Assembly (NCBI RefSeq): GCF_900111445.1
Contig: NZ_FOHE01000007.1
Span: 62,001-126,000 of the forward strand
Source: Oceanobacillus limi
GTDB lineage: Bacteria; Bacillota; Bacilli; Bacillales; Amphibacillaceae
Direction of reading: 5' to 3'
DNA: 64,000 bases
Positions 8,304 to 20,097 of this stretch are shown piece by piece (positions within the stretch are counted from its first letter, which is position 1; each line of letters opens with the position of its first letter). The position numbers and the translations under genes are program-made. A model generated the notes under the pieces. It was not told the origin of the DNA and did not search any database. It was given only the letters and a program-made list of their open reading frames with translations.

Positions 8304-9740
8304 TTATGCTTCCACAGGTTTAATAGCTGGTTTCTTTTTCTTCTTTTCTTTCTGTGGCTCTTCATATTTTGTCATCGTGAATCCTGTTATTCCGTAAACC
8401 AAGGAAACAAGTGGTGTAATCAGAGCTAAGAAACAGAATGGAAGATACGCAGATACCGGAACACCTAGTGTCGTGGCTGTAAAAATTCCAGCACCAGTCC
8501 AAGGCAATATTGCTCCTCCCTGTGTACCGGTATCTTCTAATATTCTTGATAGATTTTCGGGTTTTAAATTCATTCGATCAAAGATTGGTTTCATTAAGGT
8601 ACCACCCATCACATTGGAAAAGTAAACTGCTCCACCAATCGCAAGTGTTCCATACCCTACAATGATTGTCGTAAATACAAGCGTTCCAGTGTGTTGAATT
8701 TTATCGGCGAATGAAGCAATTAATGCTTCTAAAACACCTGATTCCGCAAGCATACCGCCTAAACCTAGAGCAAACAAGAACAGAGCAATCAGCTCAAGCA
8801 TACTCGTTAATCCTCCGCGTATGAGTAAACTATCAACAACTTCGATCCCAGACTCTACCGTATAACCACTATAAAAACTTGCTATTGTTTCGGACAAACC
8901 AAATCCTTGGTATCCAATTGCAACAAGGCCACCTACTACGGAAGCAATGAAGATGGATGGAATAGCCGGTTTCTTTAACATTAATAAGGTAATAAGAACA
9001 ACTATTGGAATCATAGGTACGAGCCCTAGATTAAATGTTTCGGCTAAATACGACGTCAATGTATTAACACTTTCTGCATTCACCGTACTCGCATTATATT
9101 GTAAACCAATAACGGTAAAGATGATCGCTGAAATAATATACGCAGGCACTGTCGTCCAAAGCATATGCTTAATATGCGTAAATAAATCTCCTCCCGTAAC
9201 AGTTGGCACTAAATTGGTTGTATCCGATAGAGGGGACATTTTATCACCAAAATAAGCACCACTAATAATTGCACCTGCAGTTAAACCAACTGGTACCCCT
9301 AGACTTATGCCAACTCCCATCATAGCAATTCCAGCTGTACCAATTGTTCCCCACGAAGTACCTGTAGATAATGCCACAAGAGAACAAAATAGTAAGGTTG
9401 TCACTAAAAAGAATTGTGGGGAAATAGCCTCAATTCCGAAATAGATTAATGTAGGGACAGTTCCAGAAACAATCCAAGCACCAATTAATATACCTACAGT
9501 AAGTAGGATTAAACCTGGTTGTAACGACCTTCCCATCGAAGTCATCATCGATTTCTCTACCTGTTTATACGTATATCCCAATTTCATCATAAATGGAATC
9601 ATGGACAACATGCTCATAAGCATCAAAATTTGAATTGGCACATCAAAAACAAGTATACCAATTGAAATAATCAGAATTGCAGTTAATAGCATCGATAGTG
9701 CATACATAAAAGACGGTTTTCTAATATTGTCGGTTTCCAA
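8304..9740 (-). CDS. nhaC: Na+/H+ antiporter, NhaC family
   Basis: The 478-residue protein has roughly eleven membrane spans. It shows the NhaC-family conserved segments: STGTSWGTIGTAGIA near residue 130, GAIISGAYFGDKMSPLSDTTNL near 165 and GGAILPWTGAG near 405. NhaC exchanges sodium for protons in the cytoplasmic membrane and supports growth at high salt or pH. The lysine-rich C-terminal tail is cytoplasmic. The start is TTG at 9740, chosen because AAAGGAG lies seven bases upstream. The gene is monocistronic with its own terminator. Confidence 0.9.
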   Translation of the reverse strand: METDNIRKPSFMYALSMLLTAILIISIGILVFDVPIQILMLMSMLSMIPFMMKLGYTYKQVEKSMMTSMGRSLQPGLILLTVGILIGAWIVSGTVPTLIYFGIEAISPQFFLVTTLLFCSLVALSTGTSWGTIGTAGIAMMGVGISLGVPVGLTAGAIISGAYFGDKMSPLSDTTNLVPTVTGGDLFTHIKHMLWTTVPAYIISAIIFTVIGLQYNASTVNAESVNTLTSYLAETFNLGLVPMIPIVVLITLLMLKKPAIPSIFIASVVGGLVAIGYQGFGLSETIASFYSGYTVESGIEVVDSLLIRGGLTSMLELIALFLFALGLGGMLAESGVLEALIASFADKIQHTGTLVFTTIIVGYGTLAIGGAVYFSNVMGGTLMKPIFDRMNLKPENLSRILEDTGTQGGAILPWTGAGIFTATTLGVPVSAYLPFCFLALITPLVSLVYGITGFTMTKYEEPQKEKKKKKPAIKPVEA

Positions 9741-10213
9741 CCAACCACTCCTTTATTAATTGTTATGTCTTAGAAAAGATTTAATTTTGGGATCTTACAA
9801 AATGGGGCTAAAGAAACGCATAAAGTGGAGACTCCTTTGTTAAATGGTAATTGGGTGGATTCATAGAAGTGGAACACACCTAGAAGGATAAAACCTTCTA
9901 ATTACCAAGTTGATACTTTTATACTACTATAATTAGAATTGTCAGTAAATTGCGTTATAAACCCATACATTTGTGTTAACTATAGTGACCACGAATTGTT
10001 AACGCTTTCACTTGTTCATTCATAGAAATGCTCAGTTATAGATCCAAATCCTTCATAATTGAAAGAGATAAAGTCGACTATTTATGTACTAAAAAGGGAA
10101 AGCTCTATAATTGAAGCTGACTATTTTGTGTACTAGAATTAGTAAGTGATAGATACATTCCAATAAAACATACGATATAAGTAGTAGTTACAACATAGTT
10201 AGAGGTGAGAAAT
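9741..10213. other. Intergenic region with divergent promoters and imperfect repeats
   Basis: No gene is visible. An inverted pair GGTAATT/AATTACC spans 9847-9905. From 10053 to 10140 an imperfect tandem repeat is seen: the pattern ATAATTGAA...GACTATTT.TGTACTA occurs twice (about 10054-10091 and 10107-10135), directly upstream of the nitroreductase gene, and may be a regulator-binding region. Confidence 0.45.
10131..10144. promoter_or_regulatory. Candidate HxlR/YodB-type operator
   Basis: TACTAGAATTAGTA has TACT and AGTA half-sites as in the quinone-sensing YodB operator of Bacillus (TACT-N7-AGTA), but here with a 6-base spacer. It lies 70 bases before a nitroreductase gene, a typical target class of such regulators. 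This is inference from pattern only. Confidence 0.35.
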
Positions 10214-10891
10214 TTGCACAATAAAGAAAATCTGAAACAAGAAATTTTAGATGCTTTCCACTTTCGACATGCCACAAAAGAGTTTGATCCAAATAAGACA
10301 ATCTCAGATGAAGACTTTCGTTTTATTTTAGAAACCGGGAGATTATCTCCAAGTTCATTCGGTTTTGAACCATGGCGCTTTGTCGTTGTACAAAACCCGG
10401 AGCTGCGTGAAAAAATCAAACAAACATCATGGGGTGCTTTCGGCAAGCTACCCGATGCAAGTCATTTTGTCATTTACTTAGCCCGCACCAAACAAGATAC
10501 AATCTATAATTCCGACTATTTAAAGGATCATTTACGAAATATAGCTCAGTTCCCAGAGGAAATATTAGATACGTTTTTACAAAGAGTGGAAGCGTTCCAG
10601 CGAGAGGATTTTGAATTGCTAGAAGGGGATCGTCCGCTTTTCGATTGGGCGTCCAAACAAACCTATGTTGCTCTTGCAAATATGATGACTGCCGCTGCCC
10701 AAATTGGCATTGATTCTTGTCCTATTGAAGGATTTAACATGAAAGAAATGAATCAGCTACTTGAAGAAGAAGGGCTATTAGAAGATGGACATTTCCAAAT
10801 TTCTGTGATGGCAGCCTTTGGTTATCGTTTGAATGATCCCCGACCAAAAACTCGCAGACCTTTTGAAGATGTTGTAAAGTGGGTTAAATAA
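10214..10891 (+). CDS. NAD(P)H-dependent nitroreductase (NfsB/YfkO-like)
   Basis: The protein of about 225 residues belongs to the FMN-dependent nitroreductase family: FRHATKEFD near residue 17, SPSSFGFEPWRFVVV near 45, and the C-terminal QIGIDSCPIEGF and AFGYRLNDPRPKTRRP segments fit the NfsB/YfkO type. Such enzymes reduce quinones and nitro-aromatics in the cytoplasm. I chose TTG 10214 over GTG 10205 because AGAGGTGA overlaps the GTG and is correctly spaced from the TTG. It is a single-gene unit with a terminator and a candidate redox-type operator upstream. Confidence 0.87.
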   Translation: MHNKENLKQEILDAFHFRHATKEFDPNKTISDEDFRFILETGRLSPSSFGFEPWRFVVVQNPELREKIKQTSWGAFGKLPDASHFVIYLARTKQDTIYNSDYLKDHLRNIAQFPEEILDTFLQRVEAFQREDFELLEGDRPLFDWASKQTYVALANMMTAAAQIGIDSCPIEGFNMKEMNQLLEEEGLLEDGHFQISVMAAFGYRLNDPRPKTRRPFEDVVKWVK

Positions 10892-10902
10892 CTCAAGTAA
10901 AG

Positions 10903-10941
10903 TAAAAGTATCTCTACCAATACTGAGTAGAGATACTTTTT
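10903..10941 (+). terminator. Terminator of the nitroreductase gene
   Basis: AAAAGTATCTCTAC...GTAGAGATACTTTTT is a long perfect stem ending in a T run directly after the stop codon at 10891. Confidence 0.9.
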
Positions 10942-10987
10942 ATTTATAATCCTCTAATAATACGAACCATACTTCGACACGTCTTGT

Positions 10988-11353
10988 CTAGTCCTCTTTA
11001 TACTTATCTTTCACAATACTTGATCCAATTCCAGCACCAATGATTAAAATCAATGACCCATAGTTCCAAAAGAACGACCCACTAACTAACGTAATATCTA
11101 GTGGAGTTAACTTATTTAATAAAAGAATGCCAATTTTTATAACCATAAATATAATACCTAGTAAGAATAATACGTCAAAATATAATTTCATTTTTGGATA
11201 TGCCAGTTGCTTACTATCATTTATCACTTTTTCTTTCAATTCTTCATCACTACGCAGTAACTCATCGATGGATAGATCTAAAAGATCGCTTAACCGAATA
11301 ATGATTTCAATGCTTGGATAGTTTTGACCATTTTCCCATTTGGAAGTACTTTG
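10988..11353 (-). pseudogene. Truncated XRE regulator with C-terminal membrane spans
   Basis: Read leftward the frame gives SKWENGQNYPSIEIIIRLSD, which is the second half of an XRE-type helix-turn-helix, then the usual SIDELLRSDEEL linker and two hydrophobic helices. The first half of the DNA-binding domain is gone: an in-frame TGA lies at 11354-11356 and a ribosome binding site (AGGAGTGAG) only about 10 bases further upstream, so about 30 codons were deleted. Translation from the internal ATG at 11239 would give an 83-residue two-span membrane protein lacking any DNA-binding part. Confidence 0.7.
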
Positions 11354-11431
11354 TCAGCTTTTTATTACTCACTCCTCCTAAAGTAAACGAATACCCTAAA
11401 TAAGAATAACGTTACTATAGGAGTGATAATG

Positions 11432-12229
11432 ATGCCAATTGTAGATGGCACTTCATTTATTTATTCAGTTAAGCAAGGCGATACGCTGTATTCCATCGCC
11501 TCGAACATTGGAGGAACTGTTCCTCTTCTAGTTGAATCAAATGCAATTTACCCACCTATTACAGATCTATATTCGATCTTCCCTGGCCAAATTTTAGTAA
11601 TTTCCACACCAGGTAACAGAAAAGTTAATCACATTGTTCATAGAGGGGAACAACTACATCAGATTGCACAGCGATACGCAACAAGTGTGGATTTACTTCA
11701 AGGTATCAATTCTCAAATTCAAAACCCTGATCTTATATATCAAAATCAAACGCTTCACGTCCCAGCTTTTATTTATCTAGTTGAACAAGGGGATACGCTT
11801 ACGAATATTGCTCAACGCTTTGGCGTTTCACCATCCACATTACTTGAAGCGAACCAAAATCGGCCAGGTATTTCACCTGATATCATTTATCCAGGCTATC
11901 AGCTAATTATTCCACTTCCAACGTCAAATAATATCGCTGTTTTTCAACCACTTCCAGGAACACCAATTCAAGAAGGGCTAAATCTTGAAGGATATGCTCG
12001 CGCATTTGAAGGTACGATTCACTACCGAATTATCGATCAAAATAATAAAAAGGTAACGGAAGAAAGGTCGACACAAACCACAGAAGGTGCCCCTGCATAT
12101 GGAAAGTATTCCACCGCCATCACATTCGATCGACAACCGTCCACACAATTGGGTGAGTTATGGGTTTATACACGTAGTGCACGAGATGGAAGCATTCAGG
12201 ACTTGGTTCAATTATCGGTGATATTTTAA
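11432..12229 (+). CDS. LysM-repeat protein with Gmad2 domain
   Basis: The protein of about 265 residues has three LysM domains (around residues 8-55, 65-110 and 115-160, each with a GDTL/GEQL core and an NP/P-type end) and a C-terminal Gmad2-type immunoglobulin-like domain from about 175 on. LysM binds peptidoglycan, and this order resembles spore-coat or wall-associated proteins of Bacillaceae. No signal peptide is visible, which fits a protein assembled on the spore rather than secreted. AGGAG at 11419-11423 serves either ATG at 11429 or 11432. Confidence 0.8.
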   Translation: MPIVDGTSFIYSVKQGDTLYSIASNIGGTVPLLVESNAIYPPITDLYSIFPGQILVISTPGNRKVNHIVHRGEQLHQIAQRYATSVDLLQGINSQIQNPDLIYQNQTLHVPAFIYLVEQGDTLTNIAQRFGVSPSTLLEANQNRPGISPDIIYPGYQLIIPLPTSNNIAVFQPLPGTPIQEGLNLEGYARAFEGTIHYRIIDQNNKKVTEERSTQTTEGAPAYGKYSTAITFDRQPSTQLGELWVYTRSARDGSIQDLVQLSVIF

Positions 12230-12439
12230 TTCTTAAGGTTGGTAAAGGAGTTTCAATTCGGTTATGGTGGAGCTCTTATCATTGGTGATGGAGCGCTCAT
12301 CAGCGACTGAGGAGTACCCACCTCTGCGATGCGAGCTCCTATCTTGGATTTTTCTTCCATAGTATAGGTCTAAAGTATTATGCGTTTGGATAATTTTCTG
12401 ATAAAATTATTTTTGGAATATAAAAAGAGGAGAATGAAA

Positions 12440-13906
12440 ATGTCAATCGAAGAACTAAACATCAAAACGCTACGGAAGAAAAACCAAGTGATCTTACTGA
12501 TGCTAATTATTTCAGTAATTTTGGGAACAGTCGTAGAAATTAGTTTAAACAAATCTCTCCAACTCATCTTAACGATAGCAGTTGGCGGGGGATTATTATG
12601 TGCAATTATTGCATTTTTAAATATAACGAAACGACTTTCAAAGCAAGTCCCGTATTTATCAATCGTTGGTTTAGGGTTGTTACTAGGAGCAATTATAATT
12701 GTAAGCCCATCAGAAAATAATCTATCATTAATATACTTTTTATTAATTTGTTCCGCTTTATATATGAACCTAATACTCTATGCAATCGGAACTGTTTTTG
12801 GTATCGGATTACTTACTTTTGCATTTACTTTTAATGGTGATATCTATTCTTCCGATTTAAGTACCTATTTACTACTTTTTTCCTTAGCAATCATTGTATT
12901 ATTCTTTCAGCAAAGAATTATGGGAAATCTTGAAAAAAATCTGCGAACCACACAAGTTGCAATGCAAGAAAAGCTAGCACAAGAAGAAACACAACGTAAT
13001 GTTTTAGCACAAAACTCTGAAGTAATTGCTAATAATATGTATCGTATTGAAGAGCAATCTGAAGCAGAGAAGGTAACAACAAAGGAAATTAATGCTGCAC
13101 TACAAGAAATTGCTTCTGGTACACAGTCCCAAGGTAATGCAGTTAATGCAATTACCAAGGCCATTGATAGTACTACTAACCAAGTCGTTTCCATGAATGG
13201 ACGAGTGAAGCAAATTAGTAGCTTCACATCAGAAATGACTGGACAGATTGATGAAGGTCGTTCCCAATCACAAGTATTAAGTGAGCAAATGGATGATTTC
13301 AAACAATTTATTACACTAATGGAAAAAGACATGAAACAGCTAAGTGAGAATATTGATACTTCCTTAGGATCTATTCAAGCCATTCAAGAGATAACTGCCC
13401 AAACTAATTTACTTGCCTTAAATGCATCCATAGAAGCAGCAAGGGCTGGAGAAGCAGGAAAAGGATTCTCAGTTGTTGCGGAAGAAATTCGAAAGCTTGC
13501 GGAAACAACAGATAAAACAGCTGTACATATTTCTACTACATTAAATCAGATCCATTCAAATAACCTTGAAACACAGGAGCAAATGGACACTGTGGCTAAT
13601 AAAATGGATGAAAACATAGAAGGAACAAAAAATAATCAATTAATCTTTGAATCGATCCAAGATTCCATCTCTCATCTAAAGCAAGAGGTTCATTCATTTG
13701 AAACTGTTGCTAAAAATATTGATCAAGAGACAGGATCCATTGAGGGAGCTGTGAACGAATTTGTTACTATTTTAGAACAGGCTTCCGCTTCAATTGAAGA
13801 AATTTCTGCCACTGTTCAGTCACAAACAAACAACAAAGAACAACTCGCCCAATTAATTCAGGATACGAATACGGCTACTCAAAATCTTACCAAGCTATTT
13901 AATTAA
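12440..13906 (+). CDS. Methyl-accepting chemotaxis protein without ligand-binding ectodomain
   Basis: The N-terminal 180 residues form about six closely packed membrane spans and no extracellular sensing domain. A long coiled coil follows, with the highly conserved signalling tip [21 protein letters not shown] near residue 340. The tip should dock to CheA/CheW. Membrane-embedded or cytoplasmic sensing is inferred from the layout. The start is placed at ATG 12440 with AAGAGGAG upstream; ATG 12434 is an alternative. A short terminator follows at once. Confidence 0.88.
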   Translation: MSIEELNIKTLRKKNQVILLMLIISVILGTVVEISLNKSLQLILTIAVGGGLLCAIIAFLNITKRLSKQVPYLSIVGLGLLLGAIIIVSPSENNLSLIYFLLICSALYMNLILYAIGTVFGIGLLTFAFTFNGDIYSSDLSTYLLLFSLAIIVLFFQQRIMGNLEKNLRTTQVAMQEKLAQEETQRNVLAQNSEVIANNMYRIEEQSEAEKVTTKEINAALQEIASGTQSQGNAVNAITKAIDSTTNQVVSMNGRVKQISSFTSEMTGQIDEGRSQSQVLSEQMDDFKQFITLMEKDMKQLSENIDTSLGSIQAIQEITAQTNLLALNASIEAARAGEAGKGFSVVAEEIRKLAETTDKTAVHISTTLNQIHSNNLETQEQMDTVANKMDENIEGTKNNQLIFESIQDSISHLKQEVHSFETVAKNIDQETGSIEGAVNEFVTILEQASASIEEISATVQSQTNNKEQLAQLIQDTNTATQNLTKLFN

Positions 13907-13930
13907 CTCGCATTTTGCGAGTTTTTTTTG
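13907..13930 (+). terminator. Terminator of the chemotaxis gene
   Basis: ACTCGCATTTTGCGAGTTTTTTTT is a compact stem-loop with a long T run just past the stop. Confidence 0.9.
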
Positions 13931-14016
13931 TGGAGTCATCTATGATACAAACTTTTCCACATTACTCAAACGAAAAAATGGTGTAACTTCATATCACTTT
14001 ACAATTGATCCACCTT

Positions 14017-14649
14017 TTAACCGACTATTTTCGTCCCATGAACTTCGCTAATATTTATCGAGTTTGATAGATAATTAAGGTTTTCCTCGGTAACGCCACC
14101 ACCAGGAAGGATAATGATTCTATCCGCTGCATAGTTTATATATTCCTTTAACCGCACTAAGTTATCTTCAATCCGAGTATCTAATGAACCTCCATGGGTT
14201 AAAATACGATCCACCTTATGTTTCACTAACCAATCAATTGCTTTAAACTGGTTTTCAGGAGCTATCTCATCGAATGCCATATGAAAGGTGACCTCTAATC
14301 CTTCTGTCAATTCAAGTAAGGAACTCATCGCCTTCTCATCAATCCAATTAGCTTCATTTAAGCATCCTAGTACTATGCCATCCGTGCCTAATTGCTTAAG
14401 ATGGATAATATCTTGCTTCATTACGTCGATTTCTTCATTGCGATAAATATAATTTCCACCTCTTGGCCTTACCATGGTCATGACCTTAATATTGTGACGA
14501 TGACAATAGTCAATCGTAACTGCAGCTATACCATGACTAACCGTAGTACCTCCTACAGCCAGATTGTCACAAAGCTCCATTCGATCAGCCCCTTTGGAAA
14601 TTAACTCAGGAACCTTCGTGAAATTTTCGACACAGACTTCTTTTATCAT
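14017..14649 (-). CDS. cutC: CutC family protein
   Basis: The protein of about 210 residues begins MIKEVCVENF and carries the CutC barrel motifs GADRMELCDNLAVGGTT, MTMVRPRGGNYIY and DGIVLGCLN, with IILPGGGVTEEN and EVHGT near the C-terminus. CutC proteins are TIM-barrel proteins linked to copper homeostasis, though their chemistry is unproven. ATG 14649 is chosen over 14676 because AAAGGAGG sits six bases before it. It is a single-gene unit. Confidence 0.87.
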   Translation of the reverse strand: MIKEVCVENFTKVPELISKGADRMELCDNLAVGGTTVSHGIAAVTIDYCHRHNIKVMTMVRPRGGNYIYRNEEIDVMKQDIIHLKQLGTDGIVLGCLNEANWIDEKAMSSLLELTEGLEVTFHMAFDEIAPENQFKAIDWLVKHKVDRILTHGGSLDTRIEDNLVRLKEYINYAADRIIILPGGGVTEENLNYLSNSINISEVHGTKIVG

Positions 14650-14792
14650 ATATAGCCTCCTTTTATCATTGATCAACTGAGTAGATCGTTTGCCACCCGA
14701 TCATTTACCAAATCAAGTATTATCCCAAGTATACAAACCGCCTCACATTCTAACTATAACATCTATTAATAGTATACATTCACTATTACAGT

Positions 14793-15458
14793 CTACTCCG
14801 ACTTATATTCTTTAATCCCTTCTACAATTGCAGAGGCTACACGATCTTGAAAGGACTCCTTTAACATAGAACTCTCATTTTCAGGGTTCGTTAGATATCC
14901 TAGCTCTAGTAAGACTGCTGGCATCTCCGTATCCTTTAATACAAAGAATTCTTCCTTTTTTACTCCACGATCATTAAAGTTGGTTGCTTCAATCACATGG
15001 CTATGCATGATATTAGCAAAGGAACGAGAATTACGGTGATAATAATATGTCTCTGTACCAGAAACATTACTGTCCATAAACGTGTTGCCATGAATGGATA
15101 CATATACATCAGCATTTAGATCATTAGCAAATGTCGGCCTGTACCTACTTTCCTGGGAAATAAAGCTATCATCTGACCTTGTCATATCAACGTTAATGTC
15201 TGGATCTTGCTCCAATAGTTCCTTTACCTTCAACGATAGGTTTAAGGTGAAACTTTTCTCATACTGACCACTAACTCCTATCGCTCCAACATCTTTACCT
15301 CCATGCCCAGGATCAATCACCACTTTAAAGGTTGCGTTTAAATTTGAATTGTCATCCGAAATCTTATCCTCCGTTTTATGATTACCCTCACCATTACAAG
15401 CTGAACAAGCAAGCATAAAAAGTATAATCACTAAAACATAAACTAGTTTTTTTCTCAT
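14793..15458 (-). CDS. N-acetylmuramoyl-L-alanine amidase, lipoprotein
   Basis: The protein of about 221 residues has a lipoprotein signal peptide ending in a lipobox-like LACSAC around residue 17, then an Amidase_3 domain with the zinc-site motifs VVIDPGHGGKDVGA, YVSIHGN and VLLELGYLTN (catalytic glutamate). It should cleave the glycan-peptide bond of peptidoglycan at the outer membrane face. The start at 15458 is chosen because the signal peptide begins there; the upstream residues would precede it. It lies downstream of a sensor kinase/regulator pair, which suggests a shared cell-wall theme, but a hairpin separates them. Confidence 0.87.
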   Translation of the reverse strand: MRKKLVYVLVIILFMLACSACNGEGNHKTEDKISDDNSNLNATFKVVIDPGHGGKDVGAIGVSGQYEKSFTLNLSLKVKELLEQDPDINVDMTRSDDSFISQESRYRPTFANDLNADVYVSIHGNTFMDSNVSGTETYYYHRNSRSFANIMHSHVIEATNFNDRGVKKEEFFVLKDTEMPAVLLELGYLTNPENESSMLKESFQDRVASAIVEGIKEYKSE

Positions 15459-15508
15459 CGTTTCAACTCTCTCTTTCTCTATTTTATTCCTTTTAAACTC
15501 ATAAAAAA

Positions 15509-15556
15509 ACACTTACTGATTTCGTACTTAAATAGTACCAATTCAGTAAGTGTTAT
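15509..15556. terminator. Terminator between the kinase and the amidase gene
   Basis: ACACTTACTGA...TCAGTAAGTGTT is a long perfect stem with A/T tracts on both sides; it closes the two-component operon read leftward. Confidence 0.8.
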
Positions 15557-15614
15557 ATTTTCGTTTTTAATAATAAAAATCGTATCTTTTTCTATAAAAA
15601 TTCCTACAAAATTC

Positions 15615-16715
15615 TTACGGAGATCCGGGTAAGAAAACAGTAAATCTGATAATTTCATTTTCACTAAAAACGGTTATAGTGCCTTGATGCAGTTCTACAA
15701 TTTGCTTGGCTATGGCAAGACCTAATCCAGCACCCCCAGTTTGTGTACCGCGAGAAGCATCAAGCCGATAGAACTGTTCAAATATACGGCTTTGCTTTTC
15801 CTTTGAAATGGTGTTTCCCTTATTTTCAAAACACACCTCAACATCGTCATTCATCTTCGTGGCAATAATTTTTACGGTACCACCTTCAAAGCTATAATTA
15901 ATCGCATTGCGGATTAAGTTATCGAAGACCCGTTCCATTTTAGAAACATCACAAATCATTTCAATATTTTCCTCCACCTGTAAGGAGAATTGAAGGTTCT
16001 TACTAGCAAGCATTGGATTAAATTCAAATACAATTTGTTCTAACATCCTTGATAAATTAACTCGACTTCGATCGAGCGTTAATTGACTTAGGTTAAAGCG
16101 TGTAACCTCAAAGAACTCATTAATCAAATCCTCTAATCGTATCGCTTTCTCTAAAGAGATGGATAAGTATTTCCCACGAAGTTTTTCTGATATTTCCTGT
16201 TCATCTCTTAACAAGGATAGGTAACCGATGACTGAGGTAAGTGGCGTTTTCAGATCATGGGCAAGGTAAACAATTAAGTCATTTTTTCGCTGTTCTGCTT
16301 CTTTTGCTATTCGAGCGTTGCGAATTCCTTCTTGTTTTACTTGATTCATTTGATCTTCTACCTGCTTTAATGCAACTGGTAGATGTATGAGATCATCATT
16401 TGGATCCACCAGCTCATTACTCGCTTCAACAATGGTATCTATATGGTTAAGTGTCTTCCTCCAATGGAAGAGGATAATGATAATAATGCCCATTAACCAA
16501 ATTATTAATAGAATGGGAATTCTATTGTTATAAATTTGAAGAAGGAACTCATATAGAAAATCACCTTCATACCATGTAAACCTAGTTATAATGTAACTAA
16601 GTACTAGTACAGCAAGACCTAATATTACGGTAAACAAGACCGATGTGGTAAACAAGCGTGTAAAAGTAATCTTTGTCAACGTTTGCCCTGACCGACTGTT
16701 TTTTTCTTTATTCAA
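15615..16715 (-). CDS. Sensor histidine kinase (VanS-like)
   Basis: The 366-residue protein has two N-terminal membrane spans with a short external loop, a HAMP-like linker, the H-box LAHDLKTPLTSVIGYL near residue 153, and the ATPase N, G1 and G2 boxes (NLIRNAINYS, GTQTGGAGLGLAI). Its short sensor loop and order fit the VanS/YclK-type kinases that respond to envelope conditions. It overlaps the upstream response-regulator gene by 8 bases. The specific signal cannot be read; the downstream lipoprotein amidase hints at a wall link. Confidence 0.9.
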   Translation of the reverse strand: MNKEKNSRSGQTLTKITFTRLFTTSVLFTVILGLAVLVLSYIITRFTWYEGDFLYEFLLQIYNNRIPILLIIWLMGIIIIILFHWRKTLNHIDTIVEASNELVDPNDDLIHLPVALKQVEDQMNQVKQEGIRNARIAKEAEQRKNDLIVYLAHDLKTPLTSVIGYLSLLRDEQEISEKLRGKYLSISLEKAIRLEDLINEFFEVTRFNLSQLTLDRSRVNLSRMLEQIVFEFNPMLASKNLQFSLQVEENIEMICDVSKMERVFDNLIRNAINYSFEGGTVKIIATKMNDDVEVCFENKGNTISKEKQSRIFEQFYRLDASRGTQTGGAGLGLAIAKQIVELHQGTITVFSENEIIRFTVFLPGSP

Positions 16716-17412
16716 TCGTGTAACCTACCCCCCACACCGTTTTAATATATTTCGGTTTTCTCGAAGGTTCGTTCATTTTTTCTCGCAACCTTCCAATATG
16801 AGCCATCACTGTATTATTGTTATCAATATATTTTTCGCCCCAAACCGCTTCAAAAAGTTCTTCTGAAGAAACGACTTTCCCTCTGTTCTCACACAGATAC
16901 CATAAAATTGAAAATTCAATGGGAGTTAATGTTAACTGCTTTCCATTCAGCGTACATTTGCGTGTATCCTTATTGATCGTTAGACCTGCAAAATCATATT
17001 CTTTTACTCGCTCTGAATTTTCTCCATCACTTGAATCGAGATTATAACGCTTATAACGCCTTAACTGAGCTTTCGTCCGCGCCACCATTTCTAATGGATT
17101 AAACGGCTTTGTAATATAATCATCTGCACCAAGTGTAAGACCATTAATCTTGTCCATGTCTTCCACCTTAGCAGTTAGCATGATAACTGGATAATGATAC
17201 TTCTCACGGATTTTTTGACATATCATAAATCCACTAACATCTGGAAGCATAATATCTAATATAGCGAGATCATATTGATTAACCGTTATATTTTCGAGGG
17301 CTTCTTTCCCTGAATGTATGACCGTGACGGTGTAACCTTCATTGGTTAGATATAGTTTTACTAAGTCTGCAATTTCTAGTTCATCATCTACAACTAAGAT
17401 ATTTGTACTCAT
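16708..17412 (-). CDS. OmpR/PhoB-type response regulator (VanR-like)
   Basis: The protein of about 234 residues has a receiver domain with the acidic pair D9/D10, phospho-acceptor D53 (AILDIMLPD) and K near 102 (MLTAK), then a winged-helix DNA-binding domain from about 135 (LTPIEFSILWYLCENRG, VMAHIGRLREKM, VWGVGYTIE). The start at 17412 (MSTNILVVDDE) is chosen because it matches the family start; the upstream in-frame codons are unlike it. It forms an overlapping operon with the kinase gene. Confidence 0.92.
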   Translation of the reverse strand: MSTNILVVDDELEIADLVKLYLTNEGYTVTVIHSGKEALENITVNQYDLAILDIMLPDVSGFMICQKIREKYHYPVIMLTAKVEDMDKINGLTLGADDYITKPFNPLEMVARTKAQLRRYKRYNLDSSDGENSERVKEYDFAGLTINKDTRKCTLNGKQLTLTPIEFSILWYLCENRGKVVSSEELFEAVWGEKYIDNNNTVMAHIGRLREKMNEPSRKPKYIKTVWGVGYTIE

Positions 17413-17565
17413 CACACTCACCTTTATTATTTCTACTCTTTCACCATAAATTGTATTATAGCGGATTATATCATTTTTTAATAGATTGCAAAGAGACAAA
17501 AGGAGCTAGTAAGAGAATGAATTTTGTTACTTACTTGTTAAAGGTACCTATTATAATAAAAAAAG

Positions 17566-17605
17566 AGTGGTACTTACCAACTTATCGGCAAGTACCACCC
17601 TTTTC
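17566..17605. terminator. Terminator of katG
   Basis: AGAGTGGTACTT...AAGTACCACCCTTTT is a strong stem with A and T tracts on either side, downstream of katG on the minus strand. Confidence 0.85.
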
Positions 17606-17664
17606 AATCTCTGATATTTTCACTATCTTAAATTCTCATTTAAGTAGCCCAAATTGATAACACC

Positions 17665-19857
<2,193 letters not shown>

Positions 19858-19885
19858 TTATTCCCCTTCCAAAAAGTAGATTCAT

Positions 19886-19906
19886 AGATAATAATAATTA
19901 TTATCT
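19886..19906. promoter_or_regulatory. PerR/Fur-type palindrome before katG
   Basis: A 21-bp inverted repeat with ten-base arms AGATAATAAT and ATTATTATCT around one central base lies about 30 bases before the katG start. It matches the PerR/Fur box layout (TTATAAT-N-ATTATAA). In Bacillus, PerR represses katA through such a box, so the same logic here is inferred. Confidence 0.75.
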
Positions 19907-20097
19907 TGTTATTTTTATTATATGCGATAACTTCAAAAAATGAAAGTGATTTGATTCATTTCTATTCGTTATTTATCTACTAATATTCCTATTGATCTTT
20001 TGGAGTGTTATCTCATCGAGTGAGTAATTCTTTTTATTAACAGATACTCACTCCCAAAATTAATAAAGGCGGTTTGCAATGTAGAAATTTAACGAAA

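Noticed and set aside
12240-12370. Hairpin-rich stretch with GGAGCTC/GAGCTCC as a regulatory RNA
   Set aside because: It may be an intergenic repeat or terminator of the LysM gene, but no second copy in the window and no conserved fold could be shown.
15479-15664. Open frame of 61 codons between kinase and amidase genes
   Set aside because: It is largely the terminator hairpin and the 3' end of the kinase gene in another frame.
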